The notes under the pieces are model-generated. The model ran no database searches, was not told the DNA's origin, and was given only the letters and a program-made list of their open reading frames with translations. Made by a program: the position numbers and the translations under genes. A stretch of 64,000 bases of DNA, taken from NCBI RefSeq assembly GCF_018138085.1, contig NZ_CP073105.1:3658001-3722000 (forward strand), given 5' to 3'. Position 1 is the first letter of the stretch; each line of letters starts with the position of its first letter. This DNA comes from Stutzerimonas stutzeri. GTDB lineage: Bacteria > Pseudomonadota > Gammaproteobacteria > Pseudomonadales > Pseudomonadaceae. Shown one piece after another: positions 17,865 to 25,709 of this stretch.

Positions 17865-18868
17865 GCGAACCAACAAGCGAACCGAATAGCACCTCGCCCG
17901 CCGTGGGTAACCAGCGGCAGCGCGCCAGCCAGCTGGCCCAGGCGCTGCGCCAGGAATTGCACAAGGCCGTGATCGGCCAGCGCGAGGTCGTGGACGGGGT
18001 GCTCACTGCCCTGATCGCCGGAGGGCACGTGCTCGTCGAAGGCGTCCCGGGACTCGGCAAGACCCTGCTGGTTCGCGCCCTGGCGCGCTGTTTCGGCGGC
18101 GAGTTCGCGCGCATCCAATTCACTCCCGACCTGATGCCCAGCGATATCACCGGTCACGCCGTGTATGACCTTGCCAGCGAGCAGTTCAAGCTACGCAAGG
18201 GGCCGGTCTTCACCAACCTGCTGTTAGCCGACGAGATCAACCGCGCCCCGGCCAAGACCCAGGCGGCGCTGCTGGAAGTCATGCAGGAGCGCCAGGTCAC
18301 GCTCGAAGGCAGGCCACTGGCGGCACCACAGCCCTTTCTGGTCATGGCCACACAAAATCCCATCGAGCAGGAAGGCACCTATCCGCTGCCGGAGGCCGAA
18401 CTGGACCGGTTCATGCTGATGCTGCGCATGGACTACCCACAGGCTGACGAAGAGCTGGAGCTGGTTCGTCAGGTTACCCGCTCGGCGCGCACCGACATCC
18501 TCGATGTCAGCGGGTTGCGGGTCTTGTTGCAGGCCAAGGACATTCTGGCTTTGCAGAAGATTGCCAGCGAAGTCCCACTCGACGAGCAGGTGCTCGACTA
18601 TGCCGTGCGCCTCGCTCGCGCGACGCGTGACTGGCCGGGCGTGACATTGGGTGCCGGCCCGCGCGCGTCGATCGCGCTGGTGCGCGGCGCTCGGGCTCGC
18701 GCCTTGCTGCGCGGAGGCGAGTTCGTCGTTCCGGACGATGTAAAGGACTGTGCGCTCGCGGTGTTGCGGCATCGCATCAGGCTCTCGCCGGAACTGGCCA
18801 TCGAGGGCATGTCGGTCGATCTCTTGCTGCGTCAGCTGCTCGACCAAGTCGCGGCGCCACGGCTGTGA
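17861..18868 (+). CDS. MoxR-family AAA+ ATPase
   Basis: This 335-residue AAA+ protein has Walker A GVPGLGKT (61-68), Walker B LLLADEINRAP (D124, E125), sensor 1 at ATQNP (N166) and the typical PLPEAELDRF arginine-finger segment. MoxR proteins are chaperone-like ATPases that activate or insert cofactors into partner proteins, usually together with a von Willebrand-type protein. Here the partner is the DUF58 protein encoded seven bases downstream. The start overlaps the DUF4350 stop (ATGA). Confidence 0.93.
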   Translation: MSEPTSEPNSTSPAVGNQRQRASQLAQALRQELHKAVIGQREVVDGVLTALIAGGHVLVEGVPGLGKTLLVRALARCFGGEFARIQFTPDLMPSDITGHAVYDLASEQFKLRKGPVFTNLLLADEINRAPAKTQAALLEVMQERQVTLEGRPLAAPQPFLVMATQNPIEQEGTYPLPEAELDRFMLMLRMDYPQADEELELVRQVTRSARTDILDVSGLRVLLQAKDILALQKIASEVPLDEQVLDYAVRLARATRDWPGVTLGAGPRASIALVRGARARALLRGGEFVVPDDVKDCALAVLRHRIRLSPELAIEGMSVDLLLRQLLDQVAAPRL

Positions 18869-18875
18869 TCGGTTG

Positions 18876-20207
18876 ATGACTCCGTCACGGCAACTGATCC
18901 TGGCGCTGGTGGCGCTGCTGGGCCTGGCCTTGCCACTCGGCACGCTGTCGGCGCTGGGCCATCCCCTGCCTGAAGCTGTTCATACAGCCTGGTGGGGCTT
19001 GCTACTGTGTCTGGGGGCGCTTGGCACGATCGATGCCATTGCGGTAGCTCGATTGCCCTCCCCCAGGCTGCAGCGCGAGCTGAACGGCTACCTGGCGCTA
19101 GGGCGCTGGCAGGACGTACAGCTGCACATCTTTGCCCAACCGAACACGCAACTGCGACTGGATATCTTCGACCATGTGCCATCCGCCATGTCGCTTCGGC
19201 AGCTACCGCAGCACCTGGATCTAGGCGCTGGGCAAAGCGCCACGCTGCGCTATCAGGTATGCCCGCAGCAGCGCGGCCACTATCGGTTCGAGCACTGCGA
19301 GATAGGCCTCCATGGCCCGCTGGGATTGTGGCGCCAGCGCCGCCTGCTCGCCCTGGCGTCGCAGACGCGCGTCTATCCCGACTTCACGCGGCTGCACGGT
19401 GCGTCACTCATGGCGGTCGACAGCTGGCTGGGACGCCTGGGCGTTCGGCAACAGCCGCGCCGCGGCCTTGGGCTGGAATTCCATCAGCTACGCGAGTTCA
19501 GGGAGGGCGACACCTTACGGCAGATCGACTGGAAGGCCACCGCACGCAAACACATGCCGATCGCTCGCGAATACCAGGACGACCGCGACCAGCAGATCCT
19601 GCTGATGCTCGACTGCGGGCGGCGGATGCGCAGTATGGACGGCGCGTGCTCGCACTTCGATCACGCCCTCGATGCTGGCCTGTTGCTGGCCTACGTCGCC
19701 CTGCGCCAAGGCGACGCGCTGGGTTTTTGCAGCTTCGCTAGCGATCAACGGCGCTTCCTGGCACCGGCCAAAGGCCCGGCGCAGCTGAACGTACTGCTCA
19801 ACGGCGTCTACGATCTGGTCAATACGCGGCAACCCGCCGATTTCACCCAGGCTGCGGTCCAGGTACTGGCGCAGCAGAAACGCCGGGCGCTGGTGGTGAT
19901 CCTGACCAACCTGCGCGACGAAGATGACGAAGATCTGCTCGGCGCGGTCCGCCTGCTCTCGAGTCGACACCGGGTGCTGGTGGTGAGCCTGCGCGAACCG
20001 GCGCTCGACGCGTTGCGCCAGCGTCCCGTGACCCGTCTCCAAGAGGCGCTGGACTACTGCGGGACACTGGACTATCTGACCGCCCGAGAACGTTTGCATG
20101 ATCGCCTGCTGGCGCGCGGCGTACCGGTGCTCGACGCGCTTCCACAAGCGCTGGGGCCGGCGTTGATCAGCCGCTACCTGGCTTGGAAGAAAAGCGGAAC
20201 GCTGTAG
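18876..20207 (+). CDS. DUF58 (vWA-like) domain protein
   Basis: The 443-residue protein has two N-terminal membrane segments (about 6-30 and 35-55) and then a beta-rich domain. The DUF58 signature is GLEFHQLREFREGDTLRQIDWKATAR, followed by a vWA-like part (QQILLMLDCGRRM) in which DxSxS is replaced by DCGRR. It is the expected client or adaptor of the MoxR ATPase encoded just upstream. The ATG was chosen over longer frames that run back into moxR. Confidence 0.88.
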   Translation: MTPSRQLILALVALLGLALPLGTLSALGHPLPEAVHTAWWGLLLCLGALGTIDAIAVARLPSPRLQRELNGYLALGRWQDVQLHIFAQPNTQLRLDIFDHVPSAMSLRQLPQHLDLGAGQSATLRYQVCPQQRGHYRFEHCEIGLHGPLGLWRQRRLLALASQTRVYPDFTRLHGASLMAVDSWLGRLGVRQQPRRGLGLEFHQLREFREGDTLRQIDWKATARKHMPIAREYQDDRDQQILLMLDCGRRMRSMDGACSHFDHALDAGLLLAYVALRQGDALGFCSFASDQRRFLAPAKGPAQLNVLLNGVYDLVNTRQPADFTQAAVQVLAQQKRRALVVILTNLRDEDDEDLLGAVRLLSSRHRVLVVSLREPALDALRQRPVTRLQEALDYCGTLDYLTARERLHDRLLARGVPVLDALPQALGPALISRYLAWKKSGTL

Positions 20208-20254
20208 CGCATCGCCGACGCTTGGCCTGCACGGCGCTGCGGGAAAAGAACCCG

Positions 20255-20689
20255 TCAGGTGCCGTGACAGCGGTCCTGATCGACAGCGTGACCATGTGGT
20301 ACATCGTTGATCGGCAAACGGGCGGGAGGGATGTTCGACATCGGTCGAAAGCTGAAGTAATGATGCAGGGCATCGATCATCAGGCGAATTTCACTGGGTG
20401 GCGTGATCAGCACGAAACCGGAATCGAAACTGCCCGGCGTGACGTCCTCACGCGACCAACGACAAACGGCGCTGAAGTCGATGAAACGCAGCTGCCCATG
20501 CTTGCCAGGAATCTTCAGGCGCATTTCGAAACGCGCATCGATCATCATCGGATAGGGGCTGATCAACATCAGCCCCGTTTCAGACAGGTTGCCGATAAAG
20601 CCCAGAGGCTTGTCGGTAAAGCGATTGAAGACATTGAGGTAATACGGCAGCTGGTGCCGCTGGATACTGCGTTGGTTGAGCATGTTCAT
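20255..20689 (-). CDS. PilZ domain protein (PA4324-like)
   Basis: A single PilZ domain fills most of the 144 residues. The c-di-GMP binding signatures are RSIQR (RxxxR) near the N terminus and NLSETG ((D/N)xSxxG) about 30 residues later. It is therefore a probable c-di-GMP receptor. P. aeruginosa PA4324 is a PilZ protein in the same neighbourhood, downstream of the MoxR/DUF58 genes. The start at MNMLNQ was preferred to one ten codons earlier. It is convergent with the DUF58 gene and is the last gene of a three-gene minus-strand set. Confidence 0.88.
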   Translation of the reverse strand: MNMLNQRSIQRHQLPYYLNVFNRFTDKPLGFIGNLSETGLMLISPYPMMIDARFEMRLKIPGKHGQLRFIDFSAVCRWSREDVTPGSFDSGFVLITPPSEIRLMIDALHHYFSFRPMSNIPPARLPINDVPHGHAVDQDRCHGT

Positions 20690-20738
20690 GTGTTCCGGGC
20701 CTGCCGCCATTCTGATCAACGCGACCGATGCCGGCCGC

Positions 20739-21167
20739 TCAGCTGCAGTTTTGACTGATACGACTGGCCAACTGCCGCCGCGCCGCCCCTATTTCCTCAT
20801 CACTGTAGTAGACGCGCTCACCCTTTGCATCGGCACTAAAGTAGCGGCCACCGTGGGACAGTCGCGCCAGTCGCTCACGCAACTGGTGGCATTCCTGTTC
20901 ACGCTGCGCCTGCCGGGCACCGGCAGCCTCGTCGGCCGCCTGCCGTTCCTGCCGGCGTGCGTCGAAAAAACGCTCGGTGCGCGCTTGGCGCTCGCGAGTC
21001 GCGTCATCACGCTCGACGACCTGCGGCCGAACCTCGACCTGCTCGGCGCCGGGCCGTGGCCGCGCATCGAAGTGCACATTGCCCTCGGGATCGACCCAGC
21101 GGTAGATCCCGGCCATCGCCGAAGGCGAGGCCAACATGATTGCAACTAGTATCGCTGCGATGCGCAC
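20739..21167 (-). CDS. DUF4124 domain periplasmic protein
   Basis: A signal peptide (MRIAAILVAIMLASPSAMA) is followed at once by the DUF4124 motif GIYRWVDPEGNVHFDARP, then a charged coiled-coil-like stretch rich in Arg, Glu and Gln. GTG 21167 was chosen because GGAAGGA lies just upstream and it places the signal peptide at the N terminus. DUF4124 proteins are exported proteins of unknown role, common in pseudomonads. The protein ends with a Cys and has 142 residues. Confidence 0.85.
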   Translation of the reverse strand: MRIAAILVAIMLASPSAMAGIYRWVDPEGNVHFDARPRPGAEQVEVRPQVVERDDATRERQARTERFFDARRQERQAADEAAGARQAQREQECHQLRERLARLSHGGRYFSADAKGERVYYSDEEIGAARRQLASRISQNCS

Positions 21168-21205
21168 GGGGTCCTTCCCATCGGCCCGCCGGGGCCGGGT
21201 TCGCT

Positions 21206-21583
21206 TCAGGGTTTGACGGCGTGGGTAACCACCCGCTCCTCCGGCTGATAGTGCCCTAACTGACGCAACGTCTCCAGCCTGGCGCCGCCGCGAAAGGCAT
21301 ATTCGCTGGCCGGATAGCGGGTCTGGATAAAGCGGTAGGTTTGCGCCGCATCGACGAACAGCCCCTGGCGCTCCAGGCACTGCCCGCGCAACAGCGAGAT
21401 CTCCGGCTGGACATTGTCGCGGGGGCGGCTGGCGCGTTCGGCCTGCGACAAGGCAAGCATCACCTGTTCGCAGTCACCTTCCTGATAGTGCTGGTAAGCA
21501 CTGTCCAGATGACGATCGAGTGCGTTTCGGCTGCTACAGCCTACGCTCAGAGTGGCCAGCAAAAGTATGACAAGGGTGCGCAT
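21206..21583 (-). CDS. Small TPR-like lipoprotein
   Basis: A lipoprotein signal (MRTLVILLLATLSVGCSS, lipobox LSVGC) precedes about 105 residues of helical repeat character (SAYQHYQEGDCEQVMLALSQAE; LFVDAAQTYRFIQTRYP). These look like tetratricopeptide or BamD-like hairpins. The ATG has a strong ribosome site (GGAGGA). It is the first gene of the lipoprotein / DUF4124 / PilZ set. No specific function can be assigned. Confidence 0.82.
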   Translation of the reverse strand: MRTLVILLLATLSVGCSSRNALDRHLDSAYQHYQEGDCEQVMLALSQAERASRPRDNVQPEISLLRGQCLERQGLFVDAAQTYRFIQTRYPASEYAFRGGARLETLRQLGHYQPEERVVTHAVKP

Positions 21584-21760
21584 GGGTGGATCCTCCGTAG
21601 CCGAGTTATCGACTACAGCGAGAAAAACTGCAGTCCGTTCGGCGCGCCGGAGCCGCCCGCGGCGGCTAATGCGATGGCGCCAAAGAGTAGTGCAAGCCAA
21701 CAATGACTACAGCCGCACAGCGTAGTAGCCTCCCGGCCATTCTGAAAAAGGAGCATTTGA

Positions 21761-23212
21761 ATGATCTCGCGCCGTACCAAAATCGTCGCCACCCTGGGCC
21801 CTGCCAGCAGTCCGCCCGAGGTGTTGGAAAAAATGATTCTCGCCGGCCTCGACGTCGCGCGCCTGAACTTTTCCCACGGCACGCCCGACGAGCACCGCGC
21901 ACGAGCGCAACTGGTACGGGATACCGCGGCCAAGCACGGTCGCTTCGTGGCGCTGCTGGGCGACCTGCAGGGCCCGAAGATCCGCATCGCCAAATTCACC
22001 AACAAGCGCATCGAGCTGGCCGAAGGCGACAGCTTTCGCTTCTCCGTCACTCATCCTCGCGATGCGGGTACCCAGGAAGTGGTCGGCATCGACTATCCGG
22101 ATCTGGTCAAGGATTGCAGCGTAGGTGACGAGCTGCTGCTCGACGACGGACGCGTAGTCATGCGGGTCGACAGCACCACCGCGGACGAGCTGCACTGCAC
22201 CGTGCTAATCGGCGGGCCGCTGTCTGACAACAAAGGGATCAATCGCCGCGGTGGCGGGCTCACCGCGCCGGCCCTCACGGCCAAGGACAAGGCCGATATC
22301 AAACTGGCCGCCGACATGGATCTCGATTACCTGGCCGTATCCTTCCCGCGCGATGCCGCCGACATGGAACTGGCCCGTCGCCTGCGCGACGAAGCCGGCT
22401 CGAGCGCCTGGCTGATCGCCAAGATCGAACGGGCCGAAGCGGTCGCCGACGATGAAGCGCTGGACGGGCTGATCCGGGCGAGCGACGGCGTGATGGTTGC
22501 GCGCGGTGACCTGGGCGTCGAAATCGGTGATGCCGAATTGGTGGGCATCCAGAAGAAGATCATTCTGCACGCGCGGCGCAACAACAAGGTGGTGATCACC
22601 GCGACGCAGATGATGGAGTCGATGATCCAGAACCCGATGCCGACCCGCGCCGAGGTGTCCGATGTAGCCAACGCCGTGTTGGACTACACCGATGCGGTGA
22701 TGCTGTCGGCCGAGAGCGCCGCCGGTGAATACCCGGTCGAAGCGATCAAGGCGATGGCGCGGGTCTGTTGCGGCGCCGAGAAGCATCCAACCAGCATCAA
22801 ATCCGGCCATCGCCTCGGTCAGCGCTTCGAGCGCAGCGATGAAAGCACCGCGCTGGCGGCGATGTACACCGCTAACCACTTCCCTGGCGTGAAAGCCATC
22901 ATCAGCCTGACCGAAAGCGGCTATACCCCGCTGATCATGTCGCGCATCCGCTCCTCGGTACCGATCTTCGCCTATTCGCCCCACCGCGAAACCCAGGCAC
23001 GGGTCGCCATGTTCCGTGGCGTGCAGACCATTCCCTTCGACCCGGCTGCACTGCCGGCGGACAAGGTCAGTCAGGCCGCGGTGGACGAGCTGCTCAAGCG
23101 CAACGTGGTGAGCGTCGGTGACTGGGTGATCCTGACCAAGGGCGATACCTATCACGGTACCGGTGGCACCAACACCATGAAGATCCTGCGCGTCGGCGAC
23201 TCGCTGACCTGA
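21761..23212 (+). CDS. pyk: Pyruvate kinase (PykA type)
   Basis: This enzyme converts phosphoenolpyruvate and ADP to pyruvate and ATP at the end of the Entner-Doudoroff/lower glycolytic route. The 483 residues begin with RRTKIVATLGPASS. The active-site segments include LNFSHGTPDEH, GDLQGPKIRIA, IAKIERAEAV and MVARGDLGVEIG, and TATQMMESM and DAVMLSAESAAGEYP lie further on. It corresponds to PA4329 of P. aeruginosa in gene order. A 15-bp perfect hairpin follows. Confidence 0.96.
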   Translation: MISRRTKIVATLGPASSPPEVLEKMILAGLDVARLNFSHGTPDEHRARAQLVRDTAAKHGRFVALLGDLQGPKIRIAKFTNKRIELAEGDSFRFSVTHPRDAGTQEVVGIDYPDLVKDCSVGDELLLDDGRVVMRVDSTTADELHCTVLIGGPLSDNKGINRRGGGLTAPALTAKDKADIKLAADMDLDYLAVSFPRDAADMELARRLRDEAGSSAWLIAKIERAEAVADDEALDGLIRASDGVMVARGDLGVEIGDAELVGIQKKIILHARRNNKVVITATQMMESMIQNPMPTRAEVSDVANAVLDYTDAVMLSAESAAGEYPVEAIKAMARVCCGAEKHPTSIKSGHRLGQRFERSDESTALAAMYTANHFPGVKAIISLTESGYTPLIMSRIRSSVPIFAYSPHRETQARVAMFRGVQTIPFDPAALPADKVSQAAVDELLKRNVVSVGDWVILTKGDTYHGTGGTNTMKILRVGDSLT

Positions 23213-23223
23213 AGCGCTGAGCC

Positions 23224-23255
23224 GAACGGCATGGCTCGCCCGAGCCATGCCGTTC
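23224..23255. terminator. Strong hairpin between convergent pyk and reductase genes
   Basis: A 15-bp perfect inverted repeat (GAACGGCATGGCTCG / CGAGCCATGCCGTTC) with a 2-base spacer. It lacks a T-run on either strand, so it may act as a bidirectional mRNA-end hairpin rather than a classical intrinsic terminator. Confidence 0.55.
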
Positions 23256-23279
23256 GCCGACCCTTCCCGCGCCACGGCG

Positions 23280-24245
23280 CTACCGGCCTTGTAGCTGCTG
23301 CGGGGCGTTCTCCACCTGGCGCAGCAGAAACACGTCGCTGAGCACCTGACCTCTGGGCAGGCCCGCCATGAACAGGCGCTTGGCGCACTCATCGACGAAC
23401 GCAGCGGCACCACAAATCAACGCAAGCTCCTGACGCGATGCGATCCGCAGCGATTGCAGGCGCTCTGTCGCCTGTTGCCGATCGACCCGCTCTACGCTCA
23501 GGTTCGGATGCCGCTCGGCCAACTGGTCCAGCGGTGCCCGCAGGTAGAACTCCCCTCGACAGAAATGCAGCAGCCGAATCGGCCCCACATGGCTCTGCCG
23601 CAGCGCTTCGCGCAATAGGCCCCAGAGCGGCGCAAGCCCCGTACCGGCCGCCAGCATCAACAACGGCCTTGCTTGCCAGTCGGGCTCGTAGTGCAAGGCG
23701 CTGTCCTGCAGTTGCCCGAGCCGTAGCTGATCACCGACGGCCAGCTCGCGTGCCACCTCACTGAAAGCACCGGGCCGACTACAATCGATGTGAAATTCCA
23801 GCCAGGGATCCTCACCTGGAAGGCTTGCCAGGGAATAGGGCCGTGCGACCCGCTCGCCGCCCCATAACAACACTGACTGGCCAGCGCGGTAACGAAGGGG
23901 GCGTTCAGGGAGCAGCCTCAGGCGAAGGACCTGCCCATCGAGCCAGTCGAGCGCCTGCACCCGCGCAGCCAGGCCGTCTCGCCGCGGATCGTACACGGCC
24001 ACGCTGAGATCCTCAGTGACCGAGCATTGGCAGGCGAGCCGCCAACCCTGCGCTCGTAGCGCGGCATCGAGCGCCTCAGGGCGCAGATCGGAAGGTACAC
24101 CTCTCACGCACCGCACCAGGCAAGCCTGGCAACTACCCGCCCGACAGCTGTACGGCACGCACAGCCCGGCGTCGTTGAGGGCATCGAGCAGGTTACTGCC
24201 CTCGCCAACCGTCCAGGACCGATCCCCATGGGTGAGCTCAGGCAT
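23280..24245 (-). CDS. 2Fe-2S ferredoxin / flavin oxidoreductase fusion
   Basis: The 321-residue electron-transfer protein has an N-terminal plant-type ferredoxin domain with CRAGSCQAC (C34, C39, C42) and a fourth Cys at 72 or 74. An FAD-binding domain follows (RPYSLASLP, the RxYS motif), and then an NAD-binding domain (LMLAAGTGLAPLWGLL). The layout is that of CDP-6-deoxyglucoseen reductase and ring-hydroxylating dioxygenase reductases. The substrate is unknown and no oxygenase is nearby. Its start overlaps the stop of the diguanylate cyclase gene by eight bases. Confidence 0.88.
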   Translation of the reverse strand: MPELTHGDRSWTVGEGSNLLDALNDAGLCVPYSCRAGSCQACLVRCVRGVPSDLRPEALDAALRAQGWRLACQCSVTEDLSVAVYDPRRDGLAARVQALDWLDGQVLRLRLLPERPLRYRAGQSVLLWGGERVARPYSLASLPGEDPWLEFHIDCSRPGAFSEVARELAVGDQLRLGQLQDSALHYEPDWQARPLLMLAAGTGLAPLWGLLREALRQSHVGPIRLLHFCRGEFYLRAPLDQLAERHPNLSVERVDRQQATERLQSLRIASRQELALICGAAAFVDECAKRLFMAGLPRGQVLSDVFLLRQVENAPQQLQGR

Positions 24246-25383
24246 CGGCCATCGTCCAGCTCGCCTCGCAGCGGTTACGACCGTTTTTCTTGGCGCGATA
24301 GAGTGCCTCGTCCGCACGTTGCAAGGACTCGTCCAGGTCATCCCCAGCCTCGAGCAGGGTCAGCCCCACCGACAGGCTCAACTGCCCCGCCTGAAGCTGC
24401 ACGTCCAACGGCTGGGCATTGGCGAAGGCCTCGCGCAAGCGCTCGCAACAGGCACTGAACTGCTCGGCATCGGTGCTGGGCAACAACAAAACGAATTCTT
24501 CGCCACCGTAGCGGGCAAGCACATCATCATCGCGCAGGCATGAGCGTGCCACGGAAGCGAAGGTTTGCAGAACCCGGTCGCCAGTGGCATGTCCGTGCTG
24601 GTCGTTGATGCGCTTGAAATAATCAAGGTCGATCAGGGCCAGCCCCGACCGATGCCCTGCCCGCAAACGGCTCAGCTCCGCCTCGGCGCGGCGGATGAAA
24701 TGCCGGCGGTTGTACAGCCCGGTCAGCTCGTCCGTGGCCGCCAGGTCCTCGAGCTGCCGCATCATGCCGCGCAATGTTTCCTGGTGGGCCTGCAAGGCGA
24801 AGCGGCGCTGGCGCATGCGCTGGCGCAAGGTATAGACGTAACCGACGAACAGACACATCCAGATCAGCGTGACCAGCAGCACGCCGGCCTCCAGCAGAGC
24901 GGCCTGAGGGTCGCTCAGGTTCCCCAGATGGGCATCGCAGAGCGACATCCCGACGAAGCTCAGAAACGCCAACACGGCGTAGCGTATGAACACCCGAGGC
25001 GGCAGGAACACCGCGAACATCAGCACCAGCACATAGAGCACCAGCAGCGAGCCGCGATTACCGCCGAGATTGAACAGGAAGTAGGTCAACCAGACCAGCG
25101 CGACCAGCACCTGTGGTTCGGTCAGACTGGGGTCGCGAAAGCGCAGGTTGTAGCCCCGATAGAAGACCCAGAAAAAGGCCATCTGACTGGCCAGAATCAT
25201 CGCCGAAGCGATAATCGCGGTGTCTAGCGACGCCTTGTAAAAGCCACCGGCGACGGTGATCCAGGTCAGCACCAATGCCAACCCGTAGGTACCGGCCGCC
25301 ATCCCGAAGCGTTTGGTGACCAGTTGCTGCAGCGCCTGTTGATCGCTCTCTTCACGAGTCACGCGCATGGAATCCGTTCCCAT
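24238..25383 (-). CDS. sadC: Membrane diguanylate cyclase, SadC-like
   Basis: About six or seven membrane segments (residues ~28-190) lead to a GGDEF domain with an intact GGEEF (293-297) and the inhibitory RxxD site, RDDD, five residues before it. It should therefore make c-di-GMP and be subject to product inhibition. P. aeruginosa SadC (PA4332), which promotes surface attachment, sits between a ferredoxin reductase and fumA exactly as here. The name rests on that synteny. At 381 residues this one is shorter than I remember PAO1 SadC being. Confidence 0.8.
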   Translation of the reverse strand: MGTDSMRVTREESDQQALQQLVTKRFGMAAGTYGLALVLTWITVAGGFYKASLDTAIIASAMILASQMAFFWVFYRGYNLRFRDPSLTEPQVLVALVWLTYFLFNLGGNRGSLLVLYVLVLMFAVFLPPRVFIRYAVLAFLSFVGMSLCDAHLGNLSDPQAALLEAGVLLVTLIWMCLFVGYVYTLRQRMRQRRFALQAHQETLRGMMRQLEDLAATDELTGLYNRRHFIRRAEAELSRLRAGHRSGLALIDLDYFKRINDQHGHATGDRVLQTFASVARSCLRDDDVLARYGGEEFVLLLPSTDAEQFSACCERLREAFANAQPLDVQLQAGQLSLSVGLTLLEAGDDLDESLQRADEALYRAKKNGRNRCEASWTMADA

Positions 25384-25709
25384 AATAGCGATTTGACATA
25401 CTTTACGCCGGCCACCTGTAAAAGCCTATAAGCCACGCGCCGCTTGTCCAGGCGAGTGTCCGGTGGTCCCGAAAGTGGCAGTTCTGTCACCCTGCTGCCG
25501 TCCACCTCGCCTATCCATGGCGGCGCGGCCATCGACGGCGCCGCCTTGAATCCCGATACCGCCGAGCCAGTTTCGCTACGCATCCCTTCCACCTTTGGTC
25601 CGTCTGTGCCCCCTGCGGCACAGCGGGTTATACTGCCGCGCCTTTTTACCTGAGCGCGTCGGCCATGTCCCACGCGCCTCGTCTCCGCCCCGCCAAGAGG
25701 ACGCGCTGC
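25384..25709. other. Divergent promoter region between sadC and fumA
   Basis: 326 bases with no gene. TATACT at 25629-25634 is a possible -10 for fumA without a convincing -35. A short frame extension of fumA (25665-25709) was not accepted as coding. Confidence 0.4.

Noticed and set aside
22205..23413. 402-residue minus-strand ORF
   Set aside because: It is antisense to pyruvate kinase. No protein family is visible.
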